DNA of 62,647 nt from a virus. A model generated the notes under the pieces. The model did not search any database and was not told where the DNA came from. It was given only the letters and a program-made list of their open reading frames with translations. The position numbers and the translations under genes are program-made. The stretch covers positions 1 through 62,647 of IMG/VR virus record IMGVR_UViG_3300010885_033467. One strand, given 5' to 3'. Numbering within the stretch: position 1 is the stretch's first letter; each line of letters opens with the position of its first letter. This document shows, piece by piece, positions 32,801-41,034 of the stretch.

Positions 32801-35151
32801 TTAAACGATGTATAGAAGTACCCGTTGTGGTCTGTTACTCCACATGACGCATTAGCATTACTTAATGCTCCGCTTCCTGATGAAGGCGGTACTCTAAGTT
32901 TAATCCCTTGCCCCTCTATTCTTGGGGCACCTATCAACGCCTGATTTGCACTCCCTAATCCAGACCCATCTACTACATATCCAGATAGCATTGTATTGGT
33001 ACATTTTGGAAACCAAGCCCGACAATCCTCTATTAGAAACTCTCCTATAAAAACATCACCATTAGTTACTGTTACCTCTATTTCCTTTACATTCCAATTC
33101 TCTTGTAAAAATAATCCAGTATTGGGGTCTATGGGGATTGTTGAATATATATGAGTTGAAGTAGTTTGGTAAGATCTGCCATTATACATGTCATACATAG
33201 GGCCCTTTCCCAATACATCCCCAAAAGAACACCAGTGAGAAGCAAATCTTATTATGTATTTGCCCGGTTTTACACGTAAGCTAAATGTATTTAGTACTCC
33301 GTGTTCATCATGATAAGGAGGAGTTGTAGTTAGAAAATCTCTAAGTGTTTGAGCAGGATTGGCATTTAATACTGTACCGAAAGCTGTCGGAAGATAAGAC
33401 CCAAATTGTGGCACTCCTGCCGAATTTATTTCATATAGTTCCTGCTTAGTTAATGTCCAATGATCTGTGCCTGCGGCATAAACCACAAATCCACCCATTG
33501 GAAGGTACTGATCTAGGTTTCTATCTCTATCAGAAATACTATTTCCTGTAAAATATTTAGGGGGTATCCCCCCCCATTGAGGATATGATTCTCCTTCTGT
33601 CGGATTGGAGGCATCTACTGGAGGGTATTTATATATCAACCCCAGTCTGCTTTGGATGTTTGTTCCGTGAAATAGATTCCCATTATTACTATCCTCTAAG
33701 TGCATTATCCGCATTTGACCGCTTATCGTAAAAAACACATCATCTCCTGCATCAAATTCCTGCTTCACCGCTATATCCAAACAATCCACCCCGTCATCAC
33801 CTGACAAAATCCCCCCCTTCACAAGCCTGTTCTGCACAATATCCTGAGCGTTATTCTGTATAGGCACTCCGTCTTGTATTTTTATTGCGTAGGCTGTGTC
33901 TATGACATTGGCTATTGTGTCATTGTAGAAGTCGTAATCGCAAAACCACCTGCCAAGACCGTAGTCGTAATTCAAGAAATCGCAAATTTCTAGTTGTGCC
34001 ACTTCTTGTTCTACTCCCGTGTTACCCGACCTAGCTGTAACCGATATTCGGTTTACTAGCGTTAGGTTGTCAGGTATAGACCTGTCATTAAAATTTATAT
34101 TTAGGTAGTTAAAGTTCTGCACCTGAAGGCCGTCATTCACTAGCTCATTGACGGGCACTTGTGTAAATGGACTTAATACGGACTTTTCAAAGTCATCATA
34201 AAACAGGTTAATACGAAACTGCCAAACCTGATTCTTGACGTTGTTAAATTGCTTGTCAGGGTTCACGCCAAAGTTCACCAATGGGGAAAGTAGCGACGGG
34301 TATTTAGCCTCGTCAAACATTCTTTCGGTAAACACCTGTCCATACCAATTTGTCGGTACAGTTTTTATGTCCTGATTCAGAAAGAATACATCTACCATGT
34401 TGGCAAACTTCTCTATCAGGTTTAATTTGCAGTCACAAGCCTCTGCGGTGATGTATTGAGAGCAAACAGGGTCGGCATTGATGGCATCAGCCAAATAAGC
34501 GAAAAGCTCCCCTATTGTCTTTATTTGCGTTTGTGCGGTAGTATCTATTGTCAGTGTGGTGATAGGCGTTGTGCTGCCCATCGGCTGTATCACAAAGTAA
34601 AACAACTGCTGAAACCGCGTAGACGTTTTAGGAAAATAGCACGTCCAAGTTTTGAGCTTGCCGACTATCTCCGCTTTGGTCAGGTTTATCTTTCTACCGC
34701 GTACGTTATCACACCAATAAATCAATTCACCGCTTTTGCCCGATATGGTATTGATGGACGTTATCTGAGTGTTAGCCTTCCATCCAAAATTAAAATAGGC
34801 GACTTGGTGTATCTCGCCAAATGGATTAGTAGCATCTATAAGTTGCGGGTAGTAGCGGTATATGCCTGATTGACCGTTAGCATTGCGCACCATGAAAATG
34901 ATAGTGTTGGTCTGCTTATCCTCATAGCTGCCTATGGTCTTGCTATTACCCGTAGGCGTGCCGTATGTATAGATTATTTTAGGTATGAGCTTGTTGCCCT
35001 TTACAAAAGTAGCGCCCGACTTTTTTTTGACATAGGCTACCCCGTTTCGAATGTTTAGCGAATACCTGTAATCGGTCGCTTCAATGTCGCGTGAGTTATT
35101 ATCGAAATCTAAGCCTCCTGTGGGCAAATTATGGCTATATATATTGGGCAT
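29884..35151 (-). CDS. giant tail nozzle/stabilisation protein (P22 gp10/muzzle-like)
   Basis: A 1755-aa protein. The N-terminus (LPTGGLDFDNNSRDIEATDY, then RYSLNIRNG) matches the start of phage stabilisation or muzzle proteins of short-tailed phages. The C-terminal third carries phrases expected for a propeller (YKDGYIYGLDALRFIMW). In the middle there are two inserted carboxypeptidase-regulatory-like beta-sandwiches, near residue 720 (MLSGYVVDGSGLG) and near 874 (ISGSFVDANSNPISGALV). It probably closes the tail tip and may bind sugars. It follows three connector-type genes, the usual order. Confidence 0.65.
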   Translation of the reverse strand: MPNIYSHNLPTGGLDFDNNSRDIEATDYRYSLNIRNGVAYVKKKSGATFVKGNKLIPKIIYTYGTPTGNSKTIGSYEDKQTNTIIFMVRNANGQSGIYRYYPQLIDATNPFGEIHQVAYFNFGWKANTQITSINTISGKSGELIYWCDNVRGRKINLTKAEIVGKLKTWTCYFPKTSTRFQQLFYFVIQPMGSTTPITTLTIDTTAQTQIKTIGELFAYLADAINADPVCSQYITAEACDCKLNLIEKFANMVDVFFLNQDIKTVPTNWYGQVFTERMFDEAKYPSLLSPLVNFGVNPDKQFNNVKNQVWQFRINLFYDDFEKSVLSPFTQVPVNELVNDGLQVQNFNYLNINFNDRSIPDNLTLVNRISVTARSGNTGVEQEVAQLEICDFLNYDYGLGRWFCDYDFYNDTIANVIDTAYAIKIQDGVPIQNNAQDIVQNRLVKGGILSGDDGVDCLDIAVKQEFDAGDDVFFTISGQMRIMHLEDSNNGNLFHGTNIQSRLGLIYKYPPVDASNPTEGESYPQWGGIPPKYFTGNSISDRDRNLDQYLPMGGFVVYAAGTDHWTLTKQELYEINSAGVPQFGSYLPTAFGTVLNANPAQTLRDFLTTTPPYHDEHGVLNTFSLRVKPGKYIIRFASHWCSFGDVLGKGPMYDMYNGRSYQTTSTHIYSTIPIDPNTGLFLQENWNVKEIEVTVTNGDVFIGEFLIEDCRAWFPKCTNTMLSGYVVDGSGLGSANQALIGAPRIEGQGIKLRVPPSSGSGALSNANASCGVTDHNGYFYTSFNWKYTNNINNLIMAWIVYNNQATASVYTSFNTNPYGGDSILNSLVSNTLSAYSFTITPGLATGGLKPFAVNEQYQLLFVLNDITLSNQIKTHISGSFVDANSNPISGALVIFGQTGRIATTDISGLFSILVYANANVFISPGNFLNAPAIAQRYPNDLIAYFNDQGININNNVQIISFPDFTTYNGTNPYLTPLNFILVANYAPFGKGLKRGGTYQIGIRYQDEAGRECSVITNQSSIIYIPFITEDLNIYFPSQYPVGTYLFGKPTLTVTLNFKPPIWATSYNIMLTKNQYETGYLQWVANQITYVSNIGYSTAENAGASTTLTENTIDSGNIVSSISTTTPISTYNPPVVSSYSAGDATNIYISLYNFLDYQKANPDSILSYTYKAGDRLRLIADENGNKYRSLYEFEVTGYDTEQNCIIVRNRVSVPELKSGVLFEVLHPRLNIEAGEQLFYEVGESFLCTAPNTPNNDHSVNPIVLTCGDAYWRRRQYIVNDTTNYIIFFTSYIIEDANLSDFFVSDSWDIGRIGVSDPFFKRTYKETDIIVSNPYITDSNLNGFNSFEALNRKSLDKQYGAIQRLIMLGNVLHVICTNKSISDYIGQRVLSESKQLNGPVAIANDFLGTERAQIKDIGTQHPASVYRKDGYIYGLDALRFIMWRDANDGMTEISKSINSKGVTTMQSYFKELCAKPLWSVTSGIDKYYNEYIITIFQKEVAYNIVPFTEVLEGGSFAMFLNHPVEDFGIQDGDDVIVDGILPNGTAVTLYGTAGVTVDNHGTLIINGTNTYVQLTQARVSFRGAGVTIAWQEDKNRWTTFYSFQPECYGTLGALLYSYNNGELWIHDQNDVRNNFYGTQYGATITPVFNARPDLIKVWLSMTMESIQADGGNNWSCEITNDYGQKSIITKQAFRKKERQFAVDFKRDTTTTNVAIPILNGRVLRSESLQVTMNSDYTGDVILRMLMALTMTSERTGK

Positions 35152-35152
35152 A

Positions 35153-35959
35153 TCATCGTTTCGGGATTTGTATAAAAGACTGACGAATGAGCGTGTAAAA
35201 ATCCTTTTCAGTCATTGCATTATTTCTCATATTCAGCGCAGACGCTTCCGATTGGAATATTGACATGTGTTCGCGGGCTAATTGCAGTTTCTCTTTTTCG
35301 AGATACGACATCCAATTCACATACGCGATAAGCGCAGGAATAGCCCCTTCAGGTACAATTGCGTTACCCATATCTGATATGCCAGTAGATTTATACTCTA
35401 GCACTATCTCATCTACGCGCGAAATGAAACTGCCTATTCTAATTATGCGATTTGGCAAGTCTATGATAAACCCGCCTCTGTATATGTTCCCACCTTCGCC
35501 GTATATTCCCGCCGTATATTGTCCGTTGTTTACGCGAGGCGCATAGTATAGCCACGTCTGCCATCCGTACTGAGCGGGGTCGTAGTTTGCTACTTGGCTA
35601 TTAAACGCATCAGGTGTACATGGGCACTCGCAATAGTTTGGCATTTCGCCACCCACTCCTACTATATTGGGGTTGTAGTCAATGTTTATGATACGTTCCA
35701 CGTGACACGTGCCATCCCACCATTTATACACTACTCCTAGCTTAAAGTAGTCTACATAGTCAGACGGAAGATTTGCGATATTGGTAGCGGGGTCTAATGG
35801 TATACGGGCGGTCTTTACCGTCTGTTGTATCAGGCCATGCAGGTTTAGCTTGCGATAACCGTTTATAGCGTGCTTTAAAAGATACGGGTACGACCTTTCG
35901 TCAAGCGTGTCTGCCTTTAACATTACGTTCGCTACTATGTATTTGAGGTCGTATATCAC
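35153..35959 (-). CDS. tail adaptor/ring-like protein
   Basis: A 268-aa protein: a helical start (YPYLLKHAINGYRKLN), a beta-rich middle with an acidic/cysteine patch (NYCECPCTPD), and a helical end (VPEGAIPALIAYVNWMSYLE). The helix-beta-helix pattern and position directly before the nozzle gene fit head-tail connector or ring proteins of podoviruses. It overlaps the next gene by 4 bp. Confidence 0.55.
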   Translation of the reverse strand: MIYDLKYIVANVMLKADTLDERSYPYLLKHAINGYRKLNLHGLIQQTVKTARIPLDPATNIANLPSDYVDYFKLGVVYKWWDGTCHVERIINIDYNPNIVGVGGEMPNYCECPCTPDAFNSQVANYDPAQYGWQTWLYYAPRVNNGQYTAGIYGEGGNIYRGGFIIDLPNRIIRIGSFISRVDEIVLEYKSTGISDMGNAIVPEGAIPALIAYVNWMSYLEKEKLQLAREHMSIFQSEASALNMRNNAMTEKDFYTLIRQSFIQIPKR

Positions 35960-36555
35960 TGGTTATCTTTTGAATCGTTCACGGTATCTTCAGGTGTTTG
36001 CTTCTGCACCATTAGCACGGCGGTCAGCTTTTCGCACAGGTACGATAAAGCCTCAGACGGACAAGTTATCTCATCGGTATCTGTAAGGTTCATTATTGTC
36101 GGCACGCGGGTCACTCTTATGTTTGGCGGTACAGGTATCGGGTCTTTCTGAAAATAAGCCCTGTTGCCCACTAAGAAAAACCCTATTCTATCAGCTAGTC
36201 CACCTACCTCTAGGACAGATGCTATGCTATTAAATGACGACTGTATAGGCACATAAGAGAAACTTTCGTCCTGCGTGTCCCCTATCTGCCTTACTCCGCC
36301 AAAACCTCCAAGGTTCATTGGAGATGGTATGTCTACGCAATATTTGCCACGGCTCGCATCATACTTCACGGGTTCTACCGAGGTCACTACAAAGTTGTTC
36401 AGCACAGCGTCGCCGTTGGCTTTACCCCATGTGGTCAGAATCAATGGCAAGTACTTGTCTATATCCGCATAAATTTGCCTGCGATCTAGCTTCTTGCTTA
36501 CATCGTCATATCCTAAGTCCAGTATGAGTGAATCCGCGAATTGTACTCTATTCAT
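35956..36555 (-). CDS. connector/ring-type structural protein
   Basis: A 199-aa protein starting MNRVQFADSLILDLGYDDV, with a central beta domain and a C-terminal helix (CPSEALSYLCEKLTAVLMVQ). It overlaps both neighbours by 1-4 bp in a three-gene block between the tail-fibre and nozzle genes. Probably part of the head-tail interface; no named family is certain. Confidence 0.5.
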   Translation of the reverse strand: MNRVQFADSLILDLGYDDVSKKLDRRQIYADIDKYLPLILTTWGKANGDAVLNNFVVTSVEPVKYDASRGKYCVDIPSPMNLGGFGGVRQIGDTQDESFSYVPIQSSFNSIASVLEVGGLADRIGFFLVGNRAYFQKDPIPVPPNIRVTRVPTIMNLTDTDEITCPSEALSYLCEKLTAVLMVQKQTPEDTVNDSKDNQ

Positions 36556-37283
36556 TATTGTCCGTTCATTTGTCTTGCTTCACCAAATTGCCTAGCGCTG
36601 TCGTCTCTGATGTTTTCGGCTATGTACTTAATCAGCATAGCGCAGTAGTCATTGTGCATGATTACAGGATATTCTAATTGTATACTTGTTGTAGGGTCGT
36701 AGGTCACTTCTTGCGTCACGGGGTCATAAAAGAACCCAAACACAGGTTTAACAGGCAATCTCAGATATGTCAACCTAAATTGAGTAATTGTTTTAGGATT
36801 AATCAGAAACCCTCTATCTTCAAAAGATATAATAGGGTATTCTACATCGGGAGCTATGATTGAGTTGTTAAGTCTGAATTTCTTTTGCTCGTCAGTGACG
36901 GGCTCTATGGACTGCACGTATACGCTTGGTTGCTGACCGCACCCGTTGTTATTTATGATTAGGTCATATTCGCTTGCCGAGTGACGTACGTAGTCGGCAG
37001 GGTATGGGAAGAACCCACTACCCACCTTTGTTACCACAGTAGTCTTTATAAATAGTCTCAGGTCGTCGGTAATAGTCTGCCCCGCCTGATAGTTCTGTCT
37101 TGCTTCTGCACCGCCACCGTTTCTTGACGGAAACTGATATTCTTCGGGTAGACCTATTTTAACTTTAAATGGGTCTAGGTAGGTAGCCGCTAAGACTTGG
37201 TTGAACTCATCGGGCGTAAAACTTCCTGACTGATACTTATTCAGTTCAAAGTTTACGAATTGATATATTTCGCCAATGTTCAA
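36555..37283 (-). CDS. connector/ring-type structural protein
   Basis: A 242-aa protein: N-terminal helices (IGEIYQFVNFELNKYQSG), a PSRNGGGAEARQNYQ loop, a beta domain with GFFPYPADYVRH, and C-terminal helices. This arrangement resembles the previous two ring-type proteins and suits a podovirus connector. First of the three-gene block. Confidence 0.5.
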   Translation of the reverse strand: MNIGEIYQFVNFELNKYQSGSFTPDEFNQVLAATYLDPFKVKIGLPEEYQFPSRNGGGAEARQNYQAGQTITDDLRLFIKTTVVTKVGSGFFPYPADYVRHSASEYDLIINNNGCGQQPSVYVQSIEPVTDEQKKFRLNNSIIAPDVEYPIISFEDRGFLINPKTITQFRLTYLRLPVKPVFGFFYDPVTQEVTYDPTTSIQLEYPVIMHNDYCAMLIKYIAENIRDDSARQFGEARQMNGQ

Positions 37284-37286
37284 TGC

Positions 37287-38252
37287 TTAGTTTTGAGAGA
37301 ATGATTTTTGAATATATGTGCTAGAAACTGCGTCCCATGCGACAGTAAGGATAGATGTATGTGTACTTACTCCCGTTATCGTCGTAAATGACATATTCGT
37401 GCCTGCTGTCACCGTATGCGCTCCACCGAAGGGCAGAATGAATGTTATCTCAGATACGCTACCACCGCTAAACACATCGGCGTTTATCACTGTGTTATTG
37501 GTGATTGAGCCTATCGCTACCGTATTCAGCACATCACCCACTAAACCCGTAAGGTCTATGGATGCTGCCCAAGCAACCGCGTTGTATGTAGCAAAAGCAC
37601 CAAATTGATTTTGAACAAAAGCCGTTGTAGCTATTTGGGTTGTGTTAGTGCCTGTTGCTGCTGTTGTAGATGTCGGCGTACCCGTCAAAGCGGGACTAGC
37701 CAACGGCGCTTTTGCGTTCCATGTAGAAGCAGAAGCTATATAGCCATCCGTTATTGCAGTGCCATGCCAAACACCCGTTGCTATTGTGCCGAGCGTAGTG
37801 ATTGCAGATGAGCCAGTGAAAGCTGCAAGTGCCGATGATATATACCCCGATATGCTAGATATTAGCGCATACGGGGTAAGTCTGCCTGTGATAGTTGTAT
37901 CAATGTTTGACACTTCCCATGAGCCGTTAAAATACTGTATCAAAAAGTCCTGACTAGCTGCACCACTCAAAAGCGATGTGTAGTCTGTGCTCTGTATAAC
38001 AAGCGTATAGCTACCGACTGTCAAATTTGAACGCCAGTTTATCACCTGCGTCCACCCGTCTTTAGGCGTTACGCCCGTCTGCATCCTGATTGTTACATTG
38101 CGGGCTAGTGTGCCTGTGCCTGTAATCAGATAGTTTTGAGCAGTTACGGGTACGTTTGGTGTCCCTTCTAGCGGGTATTGAACAGGTATAGTGTATACGT
38201 TACTTGCTATAACCGTACTCAGCAATACACTATTAACTTCATTTCTTGTCAT
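37287..38252 (-). CDS. tail fibre-like protein
   Basis: A 321-aa protein rich in Thr, Ser and Ala. Residues about 180-215 contain the phage fibre repeat PLASPALTGTPTSTTAATGT followed by TQIATTAFVQNQ. The C-terminal 110 residues form a predicted beta knob (AWAASIDLTGLVGDVLNT). An accessory fibre or decoration protein is likely. Confidence 0.65.
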   Translation of the reverse strand: MTRNEVNSVLLSTVIASNVYTIPVQYPLEGTPNVPVTAQNYLITGTGTLARNVTIRMQTGVTPKDGWTQVINWRSNLTVGSYTLVIQSTDYTSLLSGAASQDFLIQYFNGSWEVSNIDTTITGRLTPYALISSISGYISSALAAFTGSSAITTLGTIATGVWHGTAITDGYIASASTWNAKAPLASPALTGTPTSTTAATGTNTTQIATTAFVQNQFGAFATYNAVAWAASIDLTGLVGDVLNTVAIGSITNNTVINADVFSGGSVSEITFILPFGGAHTVTAGTNMSFTTITGVSTHTSILTVAWDAVSSTYIQKSFSQN

Positions 38253-38253
38253 C

Positions 38254-40002
38254 TTAGAGCTTTATTAGTTCGGTTTCAGAAAGTGCGAGTTCCACAGCGT
38301 TGTCGGGATAGTTGCTGAAGTCATATACAAGGTCGTTTGCGATGGTTGGGTCAAATGTCACAGTAGAGCCAAATCCGTACACAGGTTGACTCAAAGCTAC
38401 CCCGCTACCGTCTATGTTCTGATAGATTACCTGCACGGTCAGCGTATTTGCAGCCGAGTATATCATTTTGACTATCTGTTCCTGCTTTCCTACCGATGTT
38501 GAACTTTGAGTTATCAGCGCCAATGACGCGCCTCCGATAGTTATCGGCAAAAACGTAAAGACGTGATTGGTCAGGAAGTTTACGTATGATGACAGCGTGA
38601 GCTTATCCCCTATTGTCGTAAACGAATTGGCGGGTATTGACCTAGTTACAGCATTTCCCGTTCCGCCTGTATTGGTATATACTATCAGTGGATTCCAAAG
38701 CTCAGTCGTGCCGTTTGCTCCTTTGAAGCTACCTTGCAGTACATACGCGCCCGATACCTTCAGATAGTATTTAGATGTGTCGTTGTCTATGTAGTAGTCG
38801 CCATCAGCACCTAATGAGTTCGATGGCACTCCGCTACCGTTGCGCCATACAGACCCGTTTGTGCCGTTTGTGCCTGACGGTATCAATCCCGCATCTATCT
38901 GCTGATTGTTGGTCAGAGTGATTATAAGGTGATTTGAGCCATTTATAGCTACAGTTGATATACCTACTCCATCATTACCTGCGGGACCCTGTGACGGGCT
39001 TACAGGCACTACTGGCGACGGTTTATCGGAGCATCCGCATCCGCAAGTCGTAGAGCAACCTGTTACTTTGTAGAATTGCTTTTTCAAATCCTCTACTTCC
39101 GATTGTCTGCTACAAGCTAATGCCGACTGACACAATATGTATATTTCTATACCCGCGTCCAATCTGTTCTTGTAGGTATTAAACACGGTTGTATTCACTC
39201 CCGCATTAGCCATCATATCCACGTACAACTGACGCAAACAGCACGATAGCTCGCACAGACTTTGGTCGCAATCAGTATCGTGGTTCTGAAAGTAGTTGAT
39301 GTAGCTTATTGTGACAGTATCGCCCGTAGTGTATGTCACTACGTTGTTAATCTGTCCTTGATATGGGGCAGGCGACCACAGGTTAGTTACGAGTACCGAG
39401 TTTGAAGATGCTGTAAACGGTGACTGAGTTGCCTCTACGGGTGGTGTTACGGTGATTGACCTTGTAATGCTAGTATAAGCTCCATAAACGGTTGCATCCG
39501 ATACGGTCATGTTTGCATGGGCGCAATCCTCTGCAAAAAGCATTGCAGGGTGTAGATTTGATTGCAAATAGTCTGAGCACAATGTAGGGTTTGTTACTCC
39601 ACCGCCGTATGTTGTTACAGGCGTAGTCGCATAGTCTACTATTACCTGCACTTGCGCCTCTACGGTAAATGTGCCTGTTATCAGGTTTCCGTTTGCATCA
39701 TATAGAAGTGTTTTAGCAGTTGTTACTGTGACGGGAACTGAGCCAAAATACAGATCGGGAGAGGAAAAGTTAGCAGAAACCCATCCTGTGTTTTGATATA
39801 CTATTTGCCCCGCAGGGTCGGATATTTGAAGTATGATGTTTACCTTGTCGGTAGAGGACGATACGATTGACGACCAATTTGAAAGGTCGGTTATTTTTAC
39901 CGTATCGGGTGGTGGCGAACCCGTATTACCTACGGTGAACGTAGTCTTGAGCCTAAGAGTATTATTTATTTGTGCGGTTGTTACGCTCATGGTTCGGGAC
40001 AT
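38254..40002 (-). CDS. cysteine-rich structural protein with collagen-like segment
   Basis: A 582-aa protein with three parts: an N-terminal beta-rich domain with an Ig-like pattern (1-230); a helical cysteine-rich section with CELSCCLRQLY near 250 and CSTTCGCGCSD near 317; and a C-terminal portion with short collagen-like GPAGNDG and GTNGTNG tracts leading to beta-rich knobs. Likely a virion appendage or decoration protein next to the fibre gene. The cysteine cluster suggests metal binding or cross-linking. Confidence 0.55.
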   Translation of the reverse strand: MSRTMSVTTAQINNTLRLKTTFTVGNTGSPPPDTVKITDLSNWSSIVSSSTDKVNIILQISDPAGQIVYQNTGWVSANFSSPDLYFGSVPVTVTTAKTLLYDANGNLITGTFTVEAQVQVIVDYATTPVTTYGGGVTNPTLCSDYLQSNLHPAMLFAEDCAHANMTVSDATVYGAYTSITRSITVTPPVEATQSPFTASSNSVLVTNLWSPAPYQGQINNVVTYTTGDTVTISYINYFQNHDTDCDQSLCELSCCLRQLYVDMMANAGVNTTVFNTYKNRLDAGIEIYILCQSALACSRQSEVEDLKKQFYKVTGCSTTCGCGCSDKPSPVVPVSPSQGPAGNDGVGISTVAINGSNHLIITLTNNQQIDAGLIPSGTNGTNGSVWRNGSGVPSNSLGADGDYYIDNDTSKYYLKVSGAYVLQGSFKGANGTTELWNPLIVYTNTGGTGNAVTRSIPANSFTTIGDKLTLSSYVNFLTNHVFTFLPITIGGASLALITQSSTSVGKQEQIVKMIYSAANTLTVQVIYQNIDGSGVALSQPVYGFGSTVTFDPTIANDLVYDFSNYPDNAVELALSETELIKL

Positions 40003-40008
40003 TAAAAA

Positions 40009-40038
40009 GGCTACTACCCACGTTAGCAGATAGTAGCC
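40009..40038 (-). terminator. terminator between capsid-adjacent and tail genes
   Basis: GGCTACTA and TAGTAGCC pair over 8 bp with a 14-nt loop. On the minus strand TTTTTAAT follows. It lies just after the gene downstream of the capsid gene. Confidence 0.7.
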
Positions 40039-40059
40039 TATGGTTATTCATAGGTATTA

Positions 40060-40971
40060 TTAGTTCACCGCTAAAGATAACTCCAAATGCTCAAGCAGGG
40101 TGTCCCTGTCTGTGCCCGATATGTCCTTCTTAACGAGATATTCGCAGAAGGCATCTACCTTGTTTTCGGTTATCTTAAACTGGCATATAGTCTTTCCAGA
40201 GTCACGGCCTTCCACCGTATCACCCCAAGTTATCTTTCTTGAATCACTGCACACGAGAATACCCTTTTCAAAGGCCTCTACTACGCGCGCTTTCATATCA
40301 TACATCGTATCTTCCACGAGTTCAATGAACTTTTCGGGATTAGACTTTGCATATTCGGTCACCTTCACTCTCATGCCTGTGAAGTCCTCATTTTCGATAA
40401 GGTCTGCCTCAAAGCCGAGTTGTTTGTAGATGTCATGCACCTTCTTGTCTGATACTTTCTTTTCTCCGATGAGATAGCCAAGCACCTTCAGTTGCATTTC
40501 ATCTTTGTTTACCTGTGTCCTTACTGCCGCACCTTTCTTAGCGAGCGTGAACAGTGGAGATGATGACGGCGTTGTCTTGTGCCCGTCATACAGGATATTG
40601 TGCGTATTAAATGAATGATACGCGAGTGCAAGGATTAGCTCAGAATCAGTGCTCTTATGTAGCTTCGTCACTCTTGCAGGTGGCGAATAAGTTGGGCATG
40701 ACCATTTCGGGTCTATTACGCCCTGTCCATCTATTGGTATGTCATCGTGCTTGCTGTACACGACCTTTACCGTTCTTCCGCCCTTGTTAGGGTCGTTTAC
40801 CGTAAAGCTCATCGGAATGTTTACTTTGGGCTTGGATGGTGTTACCTGTCCATTTGTCTGCAACCTTCCGTGGCTTGCGATTTTCAATTCCAACGTAACT
40901 ACCTTGTCGTAGTCCGCTAGTTTTGTTTCGATTTCTGCGTCTGTGACTCTCTTTCCGTCAATTATTAGCAT
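40060..40971 (-). CDS. hypothetical late protein next to capsid
   Basis: A 303-aa protein. The N-terminal 130 residues are beta-rich and basic (KVVYSKHDDIPIDGQG); the C-terminal half is helical (EKKVSDKKVHDIYKQLGFEA). It is flanked by a terminator on each side, so its level is set separately from both the capsid and tail genes. Not recognised; a head-completion or scaffolding partner is possible. Confidence 0.5.
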   Translation of the reverse strand: MLIIDGKRVTDAEIETKLADYDKVVTLELKIASHGRLQTNGQVTPSKPKVNIPMSFTVNDPNKGGRTVKVVYSKHDDIPIDGQGVIDPKWSCPTYSPPARVTKLHKSTDSELILALAYHSFNTHNILYDGHKTTPSSSPLFTLAKKGAAVRTQVNKDEMQLKVLGYLIGEKKVSDKKVHDIYKQLGFEADLIENEDFTGMRVKVTEYAKSNPEKFIELVEDTMYDMKARVVEAFEKGILVCSDSRKITWGDTVEGRDSGKTICQFKITENKVDAFCEYLVKKDISGTDRDTLLEHLELSLAVN

Positions 40972-40989
40972 ATATGGTTGTTTTAAAAA

Positions 40990-41017
40990 GACGGAGTGGC
41001 TGAATTACCACCCCGTC
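40990..41017 (-). terminator. strong terminator after the capsid gene
   Basis: GACGGAGTGG and CCACCCCGTC form a 10-bp stem with one mismatch and an 8-nt loop. On the minus strand TTTTTAAAA follows. It would raise capsid mRNA relative to the downstream genes. Confidence 0.8.
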
Positions 41018-41034
41018 CTTTTGTGTTTTGTTCC

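Noticed and set aside
37287-40002. Diversity-generating retroelement in the fibre genes
   Set aside because: No reverse transcriptase or template repeat is visible anywhere in the window.
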